DNA of 45,947 nt from Euryarchaeota archaeon UBA251 (GTDB lineage Archaea > Thermoplasmatota > Poseidoniia > Poseidoniales > Thalassarchaeaceae). The position numbers and the translations under genes are program-made. Shown here one piece after another: positions 31,629 through 40,602 of this stretch. Each line of letters begins with the position of its first letter. Position 1 is the stretch's first letter. Under the pieces are notes generated by a model that saw only the letters and a list, made by a program, of their open reading frames with translations, did not search any database and was not told the origin of the DNA. Where the stretch lies: contig DAFJ01000083.1 of the NCBI GenBank assembly GCA_002497905.1, positions 1-45,947 on the forward strand. Reading direction: 5' to 3'.

Positions 31629-33251
31629 ATGGTGGGCGCATCCGGTCGGAAACGGGGGGCTTTGTCCCTCCTTCTGATTGTCCTATTCTGCGTGCCTCTA
31701 CTCCTTTCTGGAATTCAAGCTCAGGATGAGGACCCGCGTATTCTCAGCCATGAGAGGAACACGCTCTACTTCTACGGAAACAACGACGGCGGAGGCGCAT
31801 CGAGTACATGGTCCATGTGGAATCACGCTCAAGCGTCCGATACAGACAGCGATGATAGCGTAAGTGAGAGTAATGCATTCGTGCCAGGTGATCCGAACAA
31901 TGGCGGAGGGACTAGAGAATTCACCTTTGATGGAAAAGTGTCTAACAGCAATGTGACGGAAATCAATCAAGAAGTGACGATTACTGGAACTCTCCGATTG
32001 GACATCTTCTGCCAGCAAGGAAGTTGTTCCAAGGATGTTACCGTTTACCTCCGCAAAGGTGGGGTCGATACCACCTCAATCACGATTTCTCCTGAGAATG
32101 AAGGAGGAGATACCTATGTCTTCGAATTCTTCCATAATATCAAGGAGGTGAAATCAGGGGAAACTATTGGACTTCGAATTCAATTCACGAAGCCATCGGG
32201 AGTAGGTGACGGGTATCAACTATACTTGGGCCAGAATAACTTCCAGATGGACATACCCGTGATTGCACCCGATACATCAGATATTGGTGATGTACTTCTA
32301 GAAGATGGTACCAACTGGGAAACTCCCTATGCAGATGCGGGTCTAGGTTTCCAAAGCCAAACAAGCAGTACCGTTGGAATCTTTCTTCCGATCCTCTTAG
32401 GAATCCTTCTTCTCGCTGGAATGATTTGTGGCATTGTATTCACCCCTGGAATGCCAGGGATTACCGCTGCTACAGTATTGGCTTGTTTGTCACTAATGGG
32501 GCCTGTTGTTGCTGCACCAATTGTTGCATATCTGGATATTGCACATCATTCAGATGTCGACATGGAGCCGAATGTCTACACTGTAGATCAATTCGCAGCA
32601 TTAGAAGCAAGTTCCGGGAGTTTTCTGACCGATTTCCGCGCTGGTGATGAGTTCGAGATTTGGGTACCTCTTGATGGAATTGAGGTCTATTCAAAATCAA
32701 TCCAACACAATGGGAGAAATGCTGTCCTCTGGGGTTTAGGTCATCAAGAGCATAACGAAATTCTTGGGAATCCGGAAGTTACCACGGTCGCTGGTCGAGA
32801 AGCAATTCAACTCTACTTCTCAAGCATCATACAATACACAGATGGTGCAGAATGTGACGGTCAAGATCCTAATGCAACAGAATCCATTGCAGGAGAGGAT
32901 TTCGATCCCTGTGATGAGTTCGACTTGACCAAGAGTGCTGGTGTGATGATGAGAGTTATCCTGGCTCAGGATGGCGATTCTATACGCCCAATCAATAATG
33001 TGAATGTCACTCTAACAGATGGAAGTCCACGGAATGCAGTAGTTTGGACCGACGCTGAACCCATGGGTATGCCGCCGAGTTGGAATATGTACAGTATGGC
33101 CGGAATGGTTCCTGCACTCGGGTGTCTAGGATTCGGATTATTTGCTATAATGAAGGAACGGGGGAGTTCGATATCTAATGATGATGATGATGATGATTTC
33201 TACGAAGACGATGACTTAGACGACGACTTCATTGATGACCTCGAACTCTGA
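31629..33251 (+). CDS. Exported multi-domain membrane protein of unknown function
   Basis: The 540-residue product from ATG 31629 has a signal peptide (about 8-31). A Gly/Ser/Asp-rich beta domain (32-235) contains a galactose-binding-like stretch, LRLDIFCQQGSCSKDVTVYL. Two close hydrophobic helices follow (about 240-300), a second outer beta domain, a last helix (about 488-508, YSMAGMVPALGCLGFGLFAI) and a very acidic tail of Asp/Glu runs. The family is not recognised. An in-frame TTG at 31575 adds residues before the signal and was discarded. Its stop lies 9 bases before fen1, so the two may share a transcript despite unrelated function. Confidence 0.65.
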   Translation: MVGASGRKRGALSLLLIVLFCVPLLLSGIQAQDEDPRILSHERNTLYFYGNNDGGGASSTWSMWNHAQASDTDSDDSVSESNAFVPGDPNNGGGTREFTFDGKVSNSNVTEINQEVTITGTLRLDIFCQQGSCSKDVTVYLRKGGVDTTSITISPENEGGDTYVFEFFHNIKEVKSGETIGLRIQFTKPSGVGDGYQLYLGQNNFQMDIPVIAPDTSDIGDVLLEDGTNWETPYADAGLGFQSQTSSTVGIFLPILLGILLLAGMICGIVFTPGMPGITAATVLACLSLMGPVVAAPIVAYLDIAHHSDVDMEPNVYTVDQFAALEASSGSFLTDFRAGDEFEIWVPLDGIEVYSKSIQHNGRNAVLWGLGHQEHNEILGNPEVTTVAGREAIQLYFSSIIQYTDGAECDGQDPNATESIAGEDFDPCDEFDLTKSAGVMMRVILAQDGDSIRPINNVNVTLTDGSPRNAVVWTDAEPMGMPPSWNMYSMAGMVPALGCLGFGLFAIMKERGSSISNDDDDDDFYEDDDLDDDFIDDLEL

Positions 33252-33260
33252 GGTGATACG

Positions 33261-34271
33261 ATGGGCTGTAACCTGAAGGATCTAGTTCGTCCTGAATCAA
33301 TTGATTTGAATGACCTTGCAGGTGAAAGAGTCGCAGTGGATGTCTTCCTATCCGCCTACCAATTCATCACAGCGATGACTGCTGAAGATGGTCGACCTCT
33401 GTCTAGAGATGGAAAGCCAGTCGCTCACATCATGGGTTTCTTGGACCGTGCAACGACACTAATCGCCTCAGGGATTGATCCAGTATTCGTTTTTGATGGT
33501 CGACCTCACAGCCTCAAACAAGATACTCTGAATGAACGGAGGGAACGTAAAGAAGGTGCAAAAAAACGGTGGAAGGCTGCTATCGAAGATGGAGACATGA
33601 AGGCTGCAAAGAAACTTGGACCTCAAATTGCAGAATATACTAGGGAGATGGTTCAGGAGACGAAAGATCTCTTTGATACCCTAGGTGTAACTTGGATTGA
33701 AGCTCCTATGGAAGCTGAAGGGGCTGCTGCTGTGCGTGCACGCCGCGGCGAAGTACATGCTGTGGCTACGCAGGACTGGGATGCCCTATTGTATGGTTCA
33801 CCGATAATGATTCGAAATCTGATGTCCCATGGTACACGTAAATTTGGACGGACTCTTACCGCAGAAAGAATCGTGCTAAGTGATGTGTTAGAAGAACACG
33901 ATATCACTCAAGAGCAATTAGTTGACCTCGGTATCATGATTGGGACTGATTTTCATCCCGGATTCCGAGGTATTGGACCGAAAACAGGACTCAAACTGAT
34001 CAAAGCCCATGGTTCATTGGAAGCCGTCGCCGAATTGAAGGGGCACATCGTTCCCGATGACATCGAAGACATTCGCGACCTCTTCCACAATCATCCAATT
34101 CATGCTAATATGAATCTTCCAAAATCCGGCCGAGCAGTGGAAGAGCATATTCGCCGTTTCGTTCAGAAAGAACGAGGATTCTCAGAGGGGCGAACGGAAC
34201 GGGCCTTGGAGCGGCTTGCATCAGTCGGTCGCCTCCGATCAGAGTCAAAGCCTACACTCTTCGATTTCTGA
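33261..34271 (+). CDS. fen1: Flap endonuclease FEN-1
   Basis: This is a 336-residue structure-specific nuclease of the Rad2/FEN-1 family, which removes 5' flaps during Okazaki-fragment maturation and repair. Metal ligands are recognisable: D27 (RVAVDVFLSAYQF), D79 (VFVFDGRP), E151 and E153 (APMEAEGAAA), D172 and D174 (ATQDWDALLYG) and D230 (MIGTDFHPGFRGIGPKTG, followed by the helix-two-turn-helix K+ site). The last residues KPTLFDF form a PCNA-interacting (PIP) tail. The N-terminal MGCNLKDL corresponds to the conserved MG(V/I)xxL start needed for catalysis. The length is the usual archaeal one. Confidence 0.96.
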   Translation: MGCNLKDLVRPESIDLNDLAGERVAVDVFLSAYQFITAMTAEDGRPLSRDGKPVAHIMGFLDRATTLIASGIDPVFVFDGRPHSLKQDTLNERRERKEGAKKRWKAAIEDGDMKAAKKLGPQIAEYTREMVQETKDLFDTLGVTWIEAPMEAEGAAAVRARRGEVHAVATQDWDALLYGSPIMIRNLMSHGTRKFGRTLTAERIVLSDVLEEHDITQEQLVDLGIMIGTDFHPGFRGIGPKTGLKLIKAHGSLEAVAELKGHIVPDDIEDIRDLFHNHPIHANMNLPKSGRAVEEHIRRFVQKERGFSEGRTERALERLASVGRLRSESKPTLFDF

Positions 34272-34312
34272 ACAGCGAAACCTCATTCCATGTATCCTCA
34301 CCTCAAGGATTC

Positions 34313-35881
34313 ATGGGCTTGGAGGCGAGGCGTTTGTCATCATCTCTCAGTCAATCGAGCCAGTTGTGGACTGGGCTTCTTGTCCTTGGAATCTTTCTGA
34401 ATGTTCTCGTTGTGTTTACCAGTAATCTCGGCCTTGACACCCATGTCCATATGGCCCGTGCTGCGGAGGAAGACCGGACAGGAGAAGCAATGCTGCCATG
34501 GGGGCATACACGTCCGATTGATTCGATGTCTAGTGACCCTGCATATGCACCTATCACTGAAGAGGGATGGTTTGAGATTATGCCAAGCACCGAAACTGAG
34601 GCGCATGCTCTTGGGCTAGTGATTATGCTAATCCTGTGTGGAGTCACCTACCTAGTATTCTGGAAGTTCTTTGGCCATCAAGCTGCAATCTCTACCACTG
34701 CGTTAGTATCAATCCATCCAACATTCATATTTGCAACTGGGCGAACTTTTCCTGAAGGCGCAATGGCAATTCTAGGTCTCATGATGGTCTTGGCCATACT
34801 ATTCCAACGGATTGAACCAAACTGGAAAGGGGTGGTATTCTCAAGCCTCTTTTCAACCGTGACAATGGCGGGTATACTACAGGTCAAGGGTATACCCATC
34901 CACTTTTCGATAGCCTATGGCTTGCTTATCGCTGGATGGCATATGCTCGATAACATAGAACGTATGAGAATCCTGACACGATCACCGAAGTACGTTGCAA
35001 TGGTAAGCAGTATCGGAATAGGAACCGGTATCCTCCTCTACGGTGGACTATTTGGAACGGGGACAATCGGAACGATTGGTGAATTCCCCGAACGCTATGC
35101 ATTCGCATTAATCATCGCAACTTTCGATGCTATCGGGATATTCGCATTATTCGGAATGGTTCTCTGGCCATTCTTACGAAGTACAATACAGAGGCTGGGA
35201 AGCATAGAGGATCATAGCATAGCGACTATCACTGGATTGATTACGGGTCTAGCGACTGTAATTACAATCTACATTGCTGCACTATGGACCTATGAAGCAG
35301 CACTCTGGAATGCTGAATGGCCAACGGTAATGTGGACAATGGGCAACAATGGACGTTATATCTCGATGCTTATGCTTCCCGCAATTCTCCTCATACATCT
35401 TGTCGGACTAGACAATCCTTCAGCTGATACACAATCAAACCCTCAATCGAAAAAGAAGGCGCTAATACTTGGTATCATTCTCATACTCCCTCTCTCCATT
35501 CTGACCGCAGTTCATGGCCAAACCATGTGGACTGATGATGCTGGAGAAGCCATGATCGATCTAGGCCTCAAGGAGGGCGATGATTTCCTATTTATCTCTG
35601 AAGCCACCCTTGGGATGCACTGGCTCTACACCTTCCGTATCGAGGTTGACCCCAACGGTGAGAACGACATTATCGGACACTGGAGAGATACCGATTCGGG
35701 GTGGGTTGAGGATCTGAGTCGAAGCGAGCCATTGCCAAATCGGGGAGATCTGAAGAATGTCCGATTCATTGTACTATCACCCGGAATCAACACTATCCCG
35801 GACGGTTGGAATGTGCTAGATGAAGGGAATGCTCCATGGATGAATGGTGGAGGGACTTGGCGGGTGCTGAGTCAAGCCTGA
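34313..35881 (+). CDS. Polytopic membrane protein, GT-C glycosyltransferase-like
   Basis: The 522-residue product has about eleven membrane helices and a C-terminal soluble domain (about 405-522). The first helix is followed by an acidic extracytoplasmic loop (GLDTHVHMARAAEEDRTGEAM), which recalls the Asp-containing first loop of GT-C glycosyltransferases such as PMT, ArnT and GT39. The helix count, loop lengths and Trp-rich later loops also fit that fold. I do not see a family-specific motif that settles it. If correct, it would transfer a sugar from a lipid carrier to surface proteins or lipids. ATG 34313 is the start; the stop overlaps the convergent gene by 10 bases. Confidence 0.6.
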   Translation: MGLEARRLSSSLSQSSQLWTGLLVLGIFLNVLVVFTSNLGLDTHVHMARAAEEDRTGEAMLPWGHTRPIDSMSSDPAYAPITEEGWFEIMPSTETEAHALGLVIMLILCGVTYLVFWKFFGHQAAISTTALVSIHPTFIFATGRTFPEGAMAILGLMMVLAILFQRIEPNWKGVVFSSLFSTVTMAGILQVKGIPIHFSIAYGLLIAGWHMLDNIERMRILTRSPKYVAMVSSIGIGTGILLYGGLFGTGTIGTIGEFPERYAFALIIATFDAIGIFALFGMVLWPFLRSTIQRLGSIEDHSIATITGLITGLATVITIYIAALWTYEAALWNAEWPTVMWTMGNNGRYISMLMLPAILLIHLVGLDNPSADTQSNPQSKKKALILGIILILPLSILTAVHGQTMWTDDAGEAMIDLGLKEGDDFLFISEATLGMHWLYTFRIEVDPNGENDIIGHWRDTDSGWVEDLSRSEPLPNRGDLKNVRFIVLSPGINTIPDGWNVLDEGNAPWMNGGGTWRVLSQA

Positions 35882-36381
35882 GTATTTTCATCGACTTCAA
35901 TAATATCTGCCAACGTCTCCTTCTCTTTTCTAAACCAACGAAGACGCTTCTTTGAAGGATCAGGGACGTAATCATGAGACCGAAGGATACTCGGTAGCAT
36001 TGAATCTGGAATCACACGAAATGGCATGACAAAGGCGGCGACTCCAAGGAACATCTCGGCACCAGGTAGGCTGAATACACGAAGAGGAGGAAGGGCAGTT
36101 CCAGCCATTGCGAATTTTTCAACCGCGTTCTTCCGTTCCTTCTTTGTTGTCCGTCGTCCGATCTGGATTTTGTAAAGCGTGAGAAACGCATCCTTGAGTT
36201 CAAACGACTCTTCCTTGACCTTGTCCCACCCAGAAGAAAGAGAATCCCCCCAACCTTCAGGATCCTTGACAATAGCCTTAGCGGCCTCCGCTTGCTCTGA
36301 GCTCAACGCACCCCTCGCCTTCTTAGCCCCCTTAACGGCCATTGAGCCATAGGAGAAGATGCGGAGAAGGGCTCCAAACAT
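35872..36381 (-). CDS. LETM1-like domain protein
   Basis: This 169-residue protein contains KIQIGRRTTKKERKNAVEKFAMAGTA then LPPLRVFSLPGAEMFLGVAAFVMPF and RVIPDSMLPSIL. The order, a charged helix with KxE, a Pro-rich hydrophobic helix containing PGAE, then P-x-LPS, matches the LETM1-type ribosome-binding/membrane-anchored domain (mitochondrial Letm1/Mdm38: PFxxxxxxPxxE... FPxxLPSTF). Mitochondrial relatives affect ion homeostasis and translation at the inner membrane. The function here is inference from a short motif. Hydrophobicity near 105-125 suggests membrane contact. It converges with the GT-C-like gene and lies 42 bases downstream of the H1-like gene on the same strand. Confidence 0.5.
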   Translation of the reverse strand: MFGALLRIFSYGSMAVKGAKKARGALSSEQAEAAKAIVKDPEGWGDSLSSGWDKVKEESFELKDAFLTLYKIQIGRRTTKKERKNAVEKFAMAGTALPPLRVFSLPGAEMFLGVAAFVMPFRVIPDSMLPSILRSHDYVPDPSKKRLRWFRKEKETLADIIEVDENTQA

Positions 36382-36423
36382 AGACGTAGATGAGGGGTCT
36401 GGTCTTTGTCCCTATCGTCGATT

Positions 36424-36603
36424 TTACACGTTGCGCTCGTCCTGAATCTTAGCACGAATTTCCTTGCAAGTCTTGGCAATATCAGAGAGTTTCTTGCGAA
36501 GGCGGCGCCCAGCAGCATCAATACCGCGGTCGTGCTTTGCAGCATCTTCAAGGGCATCGTTCATGTTTTGAATTAGGCTATCAATATCTCCGGTTACGGG
36601 CAT
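36424..36603 (-). CDS. Small histone H1/Hc1-like protein
   Basis: A 59-residue frame from ATG 36603 to TAA 36424: an amphipathic helix (DIDSLIQNMNDALEDAAKHDR) followed by GIDAAGRRLRKKLSDIAKTC then KEIRAKIQDERNV. This matches the short histone H1-like Hc1 family of bacteria (consensus GNKAAxxRxRKxxxxLxKxxKExRKxxxE), whose members compact DNA or bind RNA. All residues fit two long helices with a basic face. No neighbour overlaps it and codon structure is regular, so I regard it as a real gene. It begins 104 bases after the AceE gene's end and may share a transcript with the LETM1-like gene. Confidence 0.65.
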   Translation of the reverse strand: MPVTGDIDSLIQNMNDALEDAAKHDRGIDAAGRRLRKKLSDIAKTCKEIRAKIQDERNV

Positions 36604-36706
36604 AAGCGGGCCTGAGAATTACCCTTCAAAATACTTCTCAATCTAGGTTCAGAAAATTGAGTTAGGAATCATACCATACAGGGCCGTTTATGGATTGAAA
36701 ATGAGG

Positions 36707-39703
36707 TTAAATTTTGGTAATGTCATCTTGTTCTTCTATGTCGATTGATGCTAGAAATTCAGAATAAAGAGGAGCTTCAATCAACTCCGATCTAACCAAG
36801 GCAGATAATGTATCAAGAACAATGCTATCAGAATCAACACCATAGAAACGCCTCAATGCTTCACGTGTGTCCGAACGACCAAAACCGTCTGTTCCGAGGA
36901 CATGGTAAGTGCCACCAACCCATGGACGAATCAAATCAGGAACTGCTGCTATGTTGTCGCTAACTGCAACTGTAACTGGAACGTTGTCGTCTAATTGCTG
37001 TTGAACCCAACTTGATTTGGCTGCTTGACTTGGATGGCGACGATTCCAATCTTCAGATTCCATAGCCTCACGTCGAAGTTCACCATACGATGTTGCAGAG
37101 TAAACTTCAGTGGATATTCCGAGAGAGCGCAGTTTTGTTGCAGCAATTTCAACCTGGGGGAGTATCGATCCTGAACCAAGAAGACGAACTTGAGCATCAC
37201 CCTGCGTCTCGATACGATGCAAACCTCTCAAGATTCCTTCATCGGCCTGTTCGGGTTTGGGAGGCATTTCGAAATTTTCGTTATAGGCGGTAATATAGTA
37301 CATTACATCAGATTCATCGACATACATCTCATTTATTCCATGATGAATAATTGTCGCCATCTCATATGCGTAAGCCGGATCATATGCACGTACCGCTGGA
37401 TTGGACATAGCAAGAAGAAGTGAGTGGCCATCCTGATGTTGCAGGCCCTCTCCATTGAGCGTTGTTCGTCCCGAAGTTGCACCTATTAGGAAACCGCGAC
37501 AACGGCTATCAGCAGCAGACCATACTAAATCTCCAATTCTTTGGAAACCGAACATCGAGTAAAAGATGTAAAACGGGATTGTAGGTGTTCCTTGGGTAGC
37601 ATAAGATGTACCGGATGCAATGAATGTCGACATCGCACCAGCCTCATTGATTCCCTCTTCAAGAATCTGGCCAGATTTGCTTTCTTTGTAGCGCATCAAT
37701 ACCTCATAATCCACAGGCGTGTACAACTGTCCAGAAGGTGAATAAATTCCCAACTGGCTGAACAATGGATCCATTCCGAAAGTTCTAGCTTCGTCTGGAA
37801 CAATTGGTACAATTCGAGAACCTATGCCATCTACTCGTGTTAAATTACGTAATAATCGAACAAATGCCATTGTGGTGCTTACGGCTTGTCCATTTTTAGA
37901 GCCCGTATCGAATTCAGAAAATGCCTCCACGGGGGGTGGTGAAAGGTCTAGTGGATGTGGGCGTCGTTCAGGTAAGAATCCATCCAATGACTCACGACGT
38001 TTACGTAAATATGCAACTTCATCTAAGCAATCCTCTGGATGGATGTATGGTAATTTTTCGAGTTCTTCATCTGAAAAAGTCAAGCCAATTTTATCCCTCA
38101 TGAAATGAAGAGCTGAATGATCTGCTTTCTTTTTCCCATGCGTTGCGTTGCGTCCTGCAAATGTTGGACCTAGTCCGTATCCTTTGATTGAACGGGCAAG
38201 AATTACTGTTGGGCGACCTTTGCAAGCAATGGCGGCTTTGTAAGCAGAGTAAATCCGATGTAAATCATGACCCCCCATATCATCTGTTAGAACTTCAAGT
38301 TCAGAATCTGATAAATGGTCAACTAAAGAGGCAAGATCAGGGGAATTGAATAGTTCCTTCCGGATAACTTCGCCAGATGCTGTCATGAGGCGTTGCTCAT
38401 CACCATCAGTTAGGCTTGCTAGACGCGCCGCGATTAAACCATGGACATCTGCAGCAAATAACGGGTCCCACATACGCCCCCATAGACACTTGATGACGTT
38501 CCATCCAGCACCAGTAAATCGAGAGGCGAGTTCTTGAACGATTTTCGTATTACCTCGAACTGGACCATCTAGTCGCTGAAGATTGCAATTCACAATTATA
38601 GTCAGATTATCCAGGCCTTCTCGACTTGCAAGAGTTAATTCAGAGAGAGATTCAGGTTCATCTGATTCTCCATCACCCATGAAGTACCATACTCGGCTAC
38701 TGTCTGTATCGACAAGGCCTCTATCTCTTAGATATCGATTGAAACGGGCTTGGCGTATGGCAGTCATTGCACCAAGGCCCATACTTACAGTTGGGTATTC
38801 CCAATATTCTGGCATTAAACGAGGGTGAGGGTAAGACGAGAGGCCGTTCGTGAAAGCCTCACGACGAAAATGTTCGATTTTATCGATATCAAAACGACCT
38901 TCCATCCAAGATCTCGCATATAGCCCCGGGCTAGCATGACCCTGCCAATAGACGTGATCACCATGATCATCTCCATCCTTACCTCGGAAAATATGATTCA
39001 AACCTACTTCCCATAGAGTTGCAATACTGGCATATGTAGAGATATGACCACCAATACCATCGAAATTCTTGTTAGCACGTGTAACCATCATCATTGCATT
39101 CCAACGAAGGATGTCTAGAATTCGATTCTCTGTATCGATATCACCCGGGTAATCGGGTTCCTGATGAGGAGGGATTGTGTTAAGATACGGCGTCTCGGTT
39201 AACTCACCGACTGGAACTCCAACTTCTTTTGCCGCTTCCACCGTATTGGATAGAATCTGATGAGCTCGTAACGACCCCTTATGCTGATTAACTGCAATAA
39301 TCGAATCACGCCATTCAAGAATTTCCTCAGGGTCATCTTCTGTAGAAATTGGATTGATACTTGGAATGGTCTCCGATTTTACAGTTGATGGAAGTTCATC
39401 CGAAGATGATGAATGGTCATCCTCTAAATTAGAGCTGGAGGGGGATTGAGATATTTGTTCGTTTTCAATCTCAAATTCAGCGCATATTTGGCCAACTGGG
39501 AGAATGTCTCCAACATCCCCGGTTAAACGAGTGACTATTCCTGTAACTGGTGATGGAATATCGACTGTTGCTTTATCGGTCATCACTGAGAGTAGAGGTT
39601 GGTCCTCAACAATAGATTCTCCAACAGCCACGAGCCATTCAACTACCTCTCCTTCAACAACACCCTCTCCAATATCTGGGAGGCGAAAGGAATGAACGAC
39701 CAT
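36707..39703 (-). CDS. aceE: Pyruvate dehydrogenase E1 (AceE type) with N-terminal lipoyl domain
   Basis: This is a 998-residue fusion. Residues 1-80 are a biotinyl/lipoyl domain (FRLPDIGEGVVEGEVVEWLV, DKATVDIPSP with lipoyl K44), then a Ser/Asp/Glu linker (82-125). Residues about 126-998 are a homodimeric AceE-type E1: GHISTYASIATLWEVG, YWQGHASPGLYARSWMEGRF and GLSSYPHPRLMPEYWEYPTVSMGLG, the ThDP motif GDGESDEPESLSELTLASRE...NLTIIVNCNLQ, and DEARTFGMDPLFSQLGIYS. It decarboxylates pyruvate and acetylates a lipoyl group. The gene appears more AT-rich than its neighbours by eye. No E2 or E3 gene lies in the window. Archaea usually use pyruvate:ferredoxin oxidoreductase, so a bacterial origin is likely. 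Confidence 0.95.
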   Translation of the reverse strand: MVVHSFRLPDIGEGVVEGEVVEWLVAVGESIVEDQPLLSVMTDKATVDIPSPVTGIVTRLTGDVGDILPVGQICAEFEIENEQISQSPSSSNLEDDHSSSSDELPSTVKSETIPSINPISTEDDPEEILEWRDSIIAVNQHKGSLRAHQILSNTVEAAKEVGVPVGELTETPYLNTIPPHQEPDYPGDIDTENRILDILRWNAMMMVTRANKNFDGIGGHISTYASIATLWEVGLNHIFRGKDGDDHGDHVYWQGHASPGLYARSWMEGRFDIDKIEHFRREAFTNGLSSYPHPRLMPEYWEYPTVSMGLGAMTAIRQARFNRYLRDRGLVDTDSSRVWYFMGDGESDEPESLSELTLASREGLDNLTIIVNCNLQRLDGPVRGNTKIVQELASRFTGAGWNVIKCLWGRMWDPLFAADVHGLIAARLASLTDGDEQRLMTASGEVIRKELFNSPDLASLVDHLSDSELEVLTDDMGGHDLHRIYSAYKAAIACKGRPTVILARSIKGYGLGPTFAGRNATHGKKKADHSALHFMRDKIGLTFSDEELEKLPYIHPEDCLDEVAYLRKRRESLDGFLPERRPHPLDLSPPPVEAFSEFDTGSKNGQAVSTTMAFVRLLRNLTRVDGIGSRIVPIVPDEARTFGMDPLFSQLGIYSPSGQLYTPVDYEVLMRYKESKSGQILEEGINEAGAMSTFIASGTSYATQGTPTIPFYIFYSMFGFQRIGDLVWSAADSRCRGFLIGATSGRTTLNGEGLQHQDGHSLLLAMSNPAVRAYDPAYAYEMATIIHHGINEMYVDESDVMYYITAYNENFEMPPKPEQADEGILRGLHRIETQGDAQVRLLGSGSILPQVEIAATKLRSLGISTEVYSATSYGELRREAMESEDWNRRHPSQAAKSSWVQQQLDDNVPVTVAVSDNIAAVPDLIRPWVGGTYHVLGTDGFGRSDTREALRRFYGVDSDSIVLDTLSALVRSELIEAPLYSEFLASIDIEEQDDITKI

Positions 39704-39705
39704 GT

Positions 39706-39753
39706 CTCAACCAACCTCTTGTTGAGTATTGCTCTGCACACCTGCATTTATGC
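39706..39753 (-). promoter_or_regulatory. Putative promoter and operator-like inverted repeat of the AceE fusion gene
   Basis: The minus strand holds a TATA-like GCATAAATGC (39744-39753), placed to start transcription near 39720. The CTCAAC and GTTGAG arms (39706-39711 and 39721-39726, 9 bases between) form a perfect 6-bp inverted repeat covering this start and ending 2 bases before the ATG at 39703. A repressor operator or a leader hairpin that hides the start codon are both possible. Read by eye. Confidence 0.4.
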
Positions 39754-39789
39754 ATTATTGAATTCAGTAGAGTCATACTATTTTGAAAT

Positions 39790-40602
39790 CTAAAGAGGTG
39801 GTCGCCAATGTCCATTCAAACGTGCATGATCCAATAAGTGCCAATAGACACTTACCACCGAATCAGATTTGGAGAGGATTTCCTCATCTTTTGCATGTTC
39901 TGCACGCCTTAATCTCCTCCATGAAAGACGAGAATGAAATCGAAGAGCAGGGTGGTGGAGAGCAGGTCCATTTACTGGTAGATGATGACGTGTGTACCAC
40001 TCTCGTTCAACGATATTTACTGCAGCCATTGATTTCCGAATCGATTTCCACCCGTTGACCTTGCCTAAGGAATCGCGACCCGTCTTGTGGCGAAGAAGAA
40101 AAACTGGATTTATCGAGGAATCCATGGATATACCGACGGTGGCGAGTACGGGTGCCATCCAAGGTGCAATATATCCTCCAGGTGCTCTGAACCACGGTCG
40201 GAAAGCTGAACCTACTTTGAAAGAAAGAAGTTCGATAGATTTCTCAATCATTGATTTGAATTCTGCAGGACGAGGCCCCCATGCAGACCAACATATGTGA
40301 TTCCATCCATGGATACCAATGGTAATACCTGGCCTTAATCGAATAAGATGCTGTAAACGTTGAGCGAATTGGGGGTCCTCGAGTTGCTCGCCAATCACAA
40401 AAAAAGTAATCCTTGAATCCTCAGACTGTGAAGACCACCAGGATTCAAAACCATCAAAACCTCGGCTTAAGCGCTCACTCATTGTTCGAATACCTTGATT
40501 TTGTGGCCAAGGAGTATCCTTAGAACGACTAGGGTGGCCAGATATTGCTGGATGATGATGAACATCGTCTGTATCAAGAGACCACCACATTCGTTGCATC
40601 AT
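39790..40602 (-). CDS. Polysaccharide deacetylase (NodB-like) protein
   Basis: The 270-residue product has the carbohydrate esterase 4/NodB barrel order. Motif 1 is in SLDTDDVHHHP (D10, D12-D13), motif 2 is IGIHGWNHICWS (H..H three residues apart for zinc), motif 3 is FRAPGGYIAPW with the RxP-G pattern, and a later WHLLDH fits motif 5. These enzymes remove N-acetyl groups from amino sugars in glycans or polysaccharides. No signal peptide is seen, so a cytoplasmic substrate such as a nucleotide- or lipid-linked sugar is possible. Its ATG overlaps the stop of the GNAT gene by four bases (ATGA), indicating translational coupling. Confidence 0.82.
   Translation of the reverse strand: MMQRMWWSLDTDDVHHHPAISGHPSRSKDTPWPQNQGIRTMSERLSRGFDGFESWWSSQSEDSRITFFVIGEQLEDPQFAQRLQHLIRLRPGITIGIHGWNHICWSAWGPRPAEFKSMIEKSIELLSFKVGSAFRPWFRAPGGYIAPWMAPVLATVGISMDSSINPVFLLRHKTGRDSLGKVNGWKSIRKSMAAVNIVEREWYTRHHLPVNGPALHHPALRFHSRLSWRRLRRAEHAKDEEILSKSDSVVSVYWHLLDHARLNGHWRPPL

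Noticed and set aside
33180..33245. Repeated GATGAT tract as a microsatellite
   Set aside because: It encodes the acidic Asp/Glu tail of the exported protein, in frame, and is explained by coding composition.
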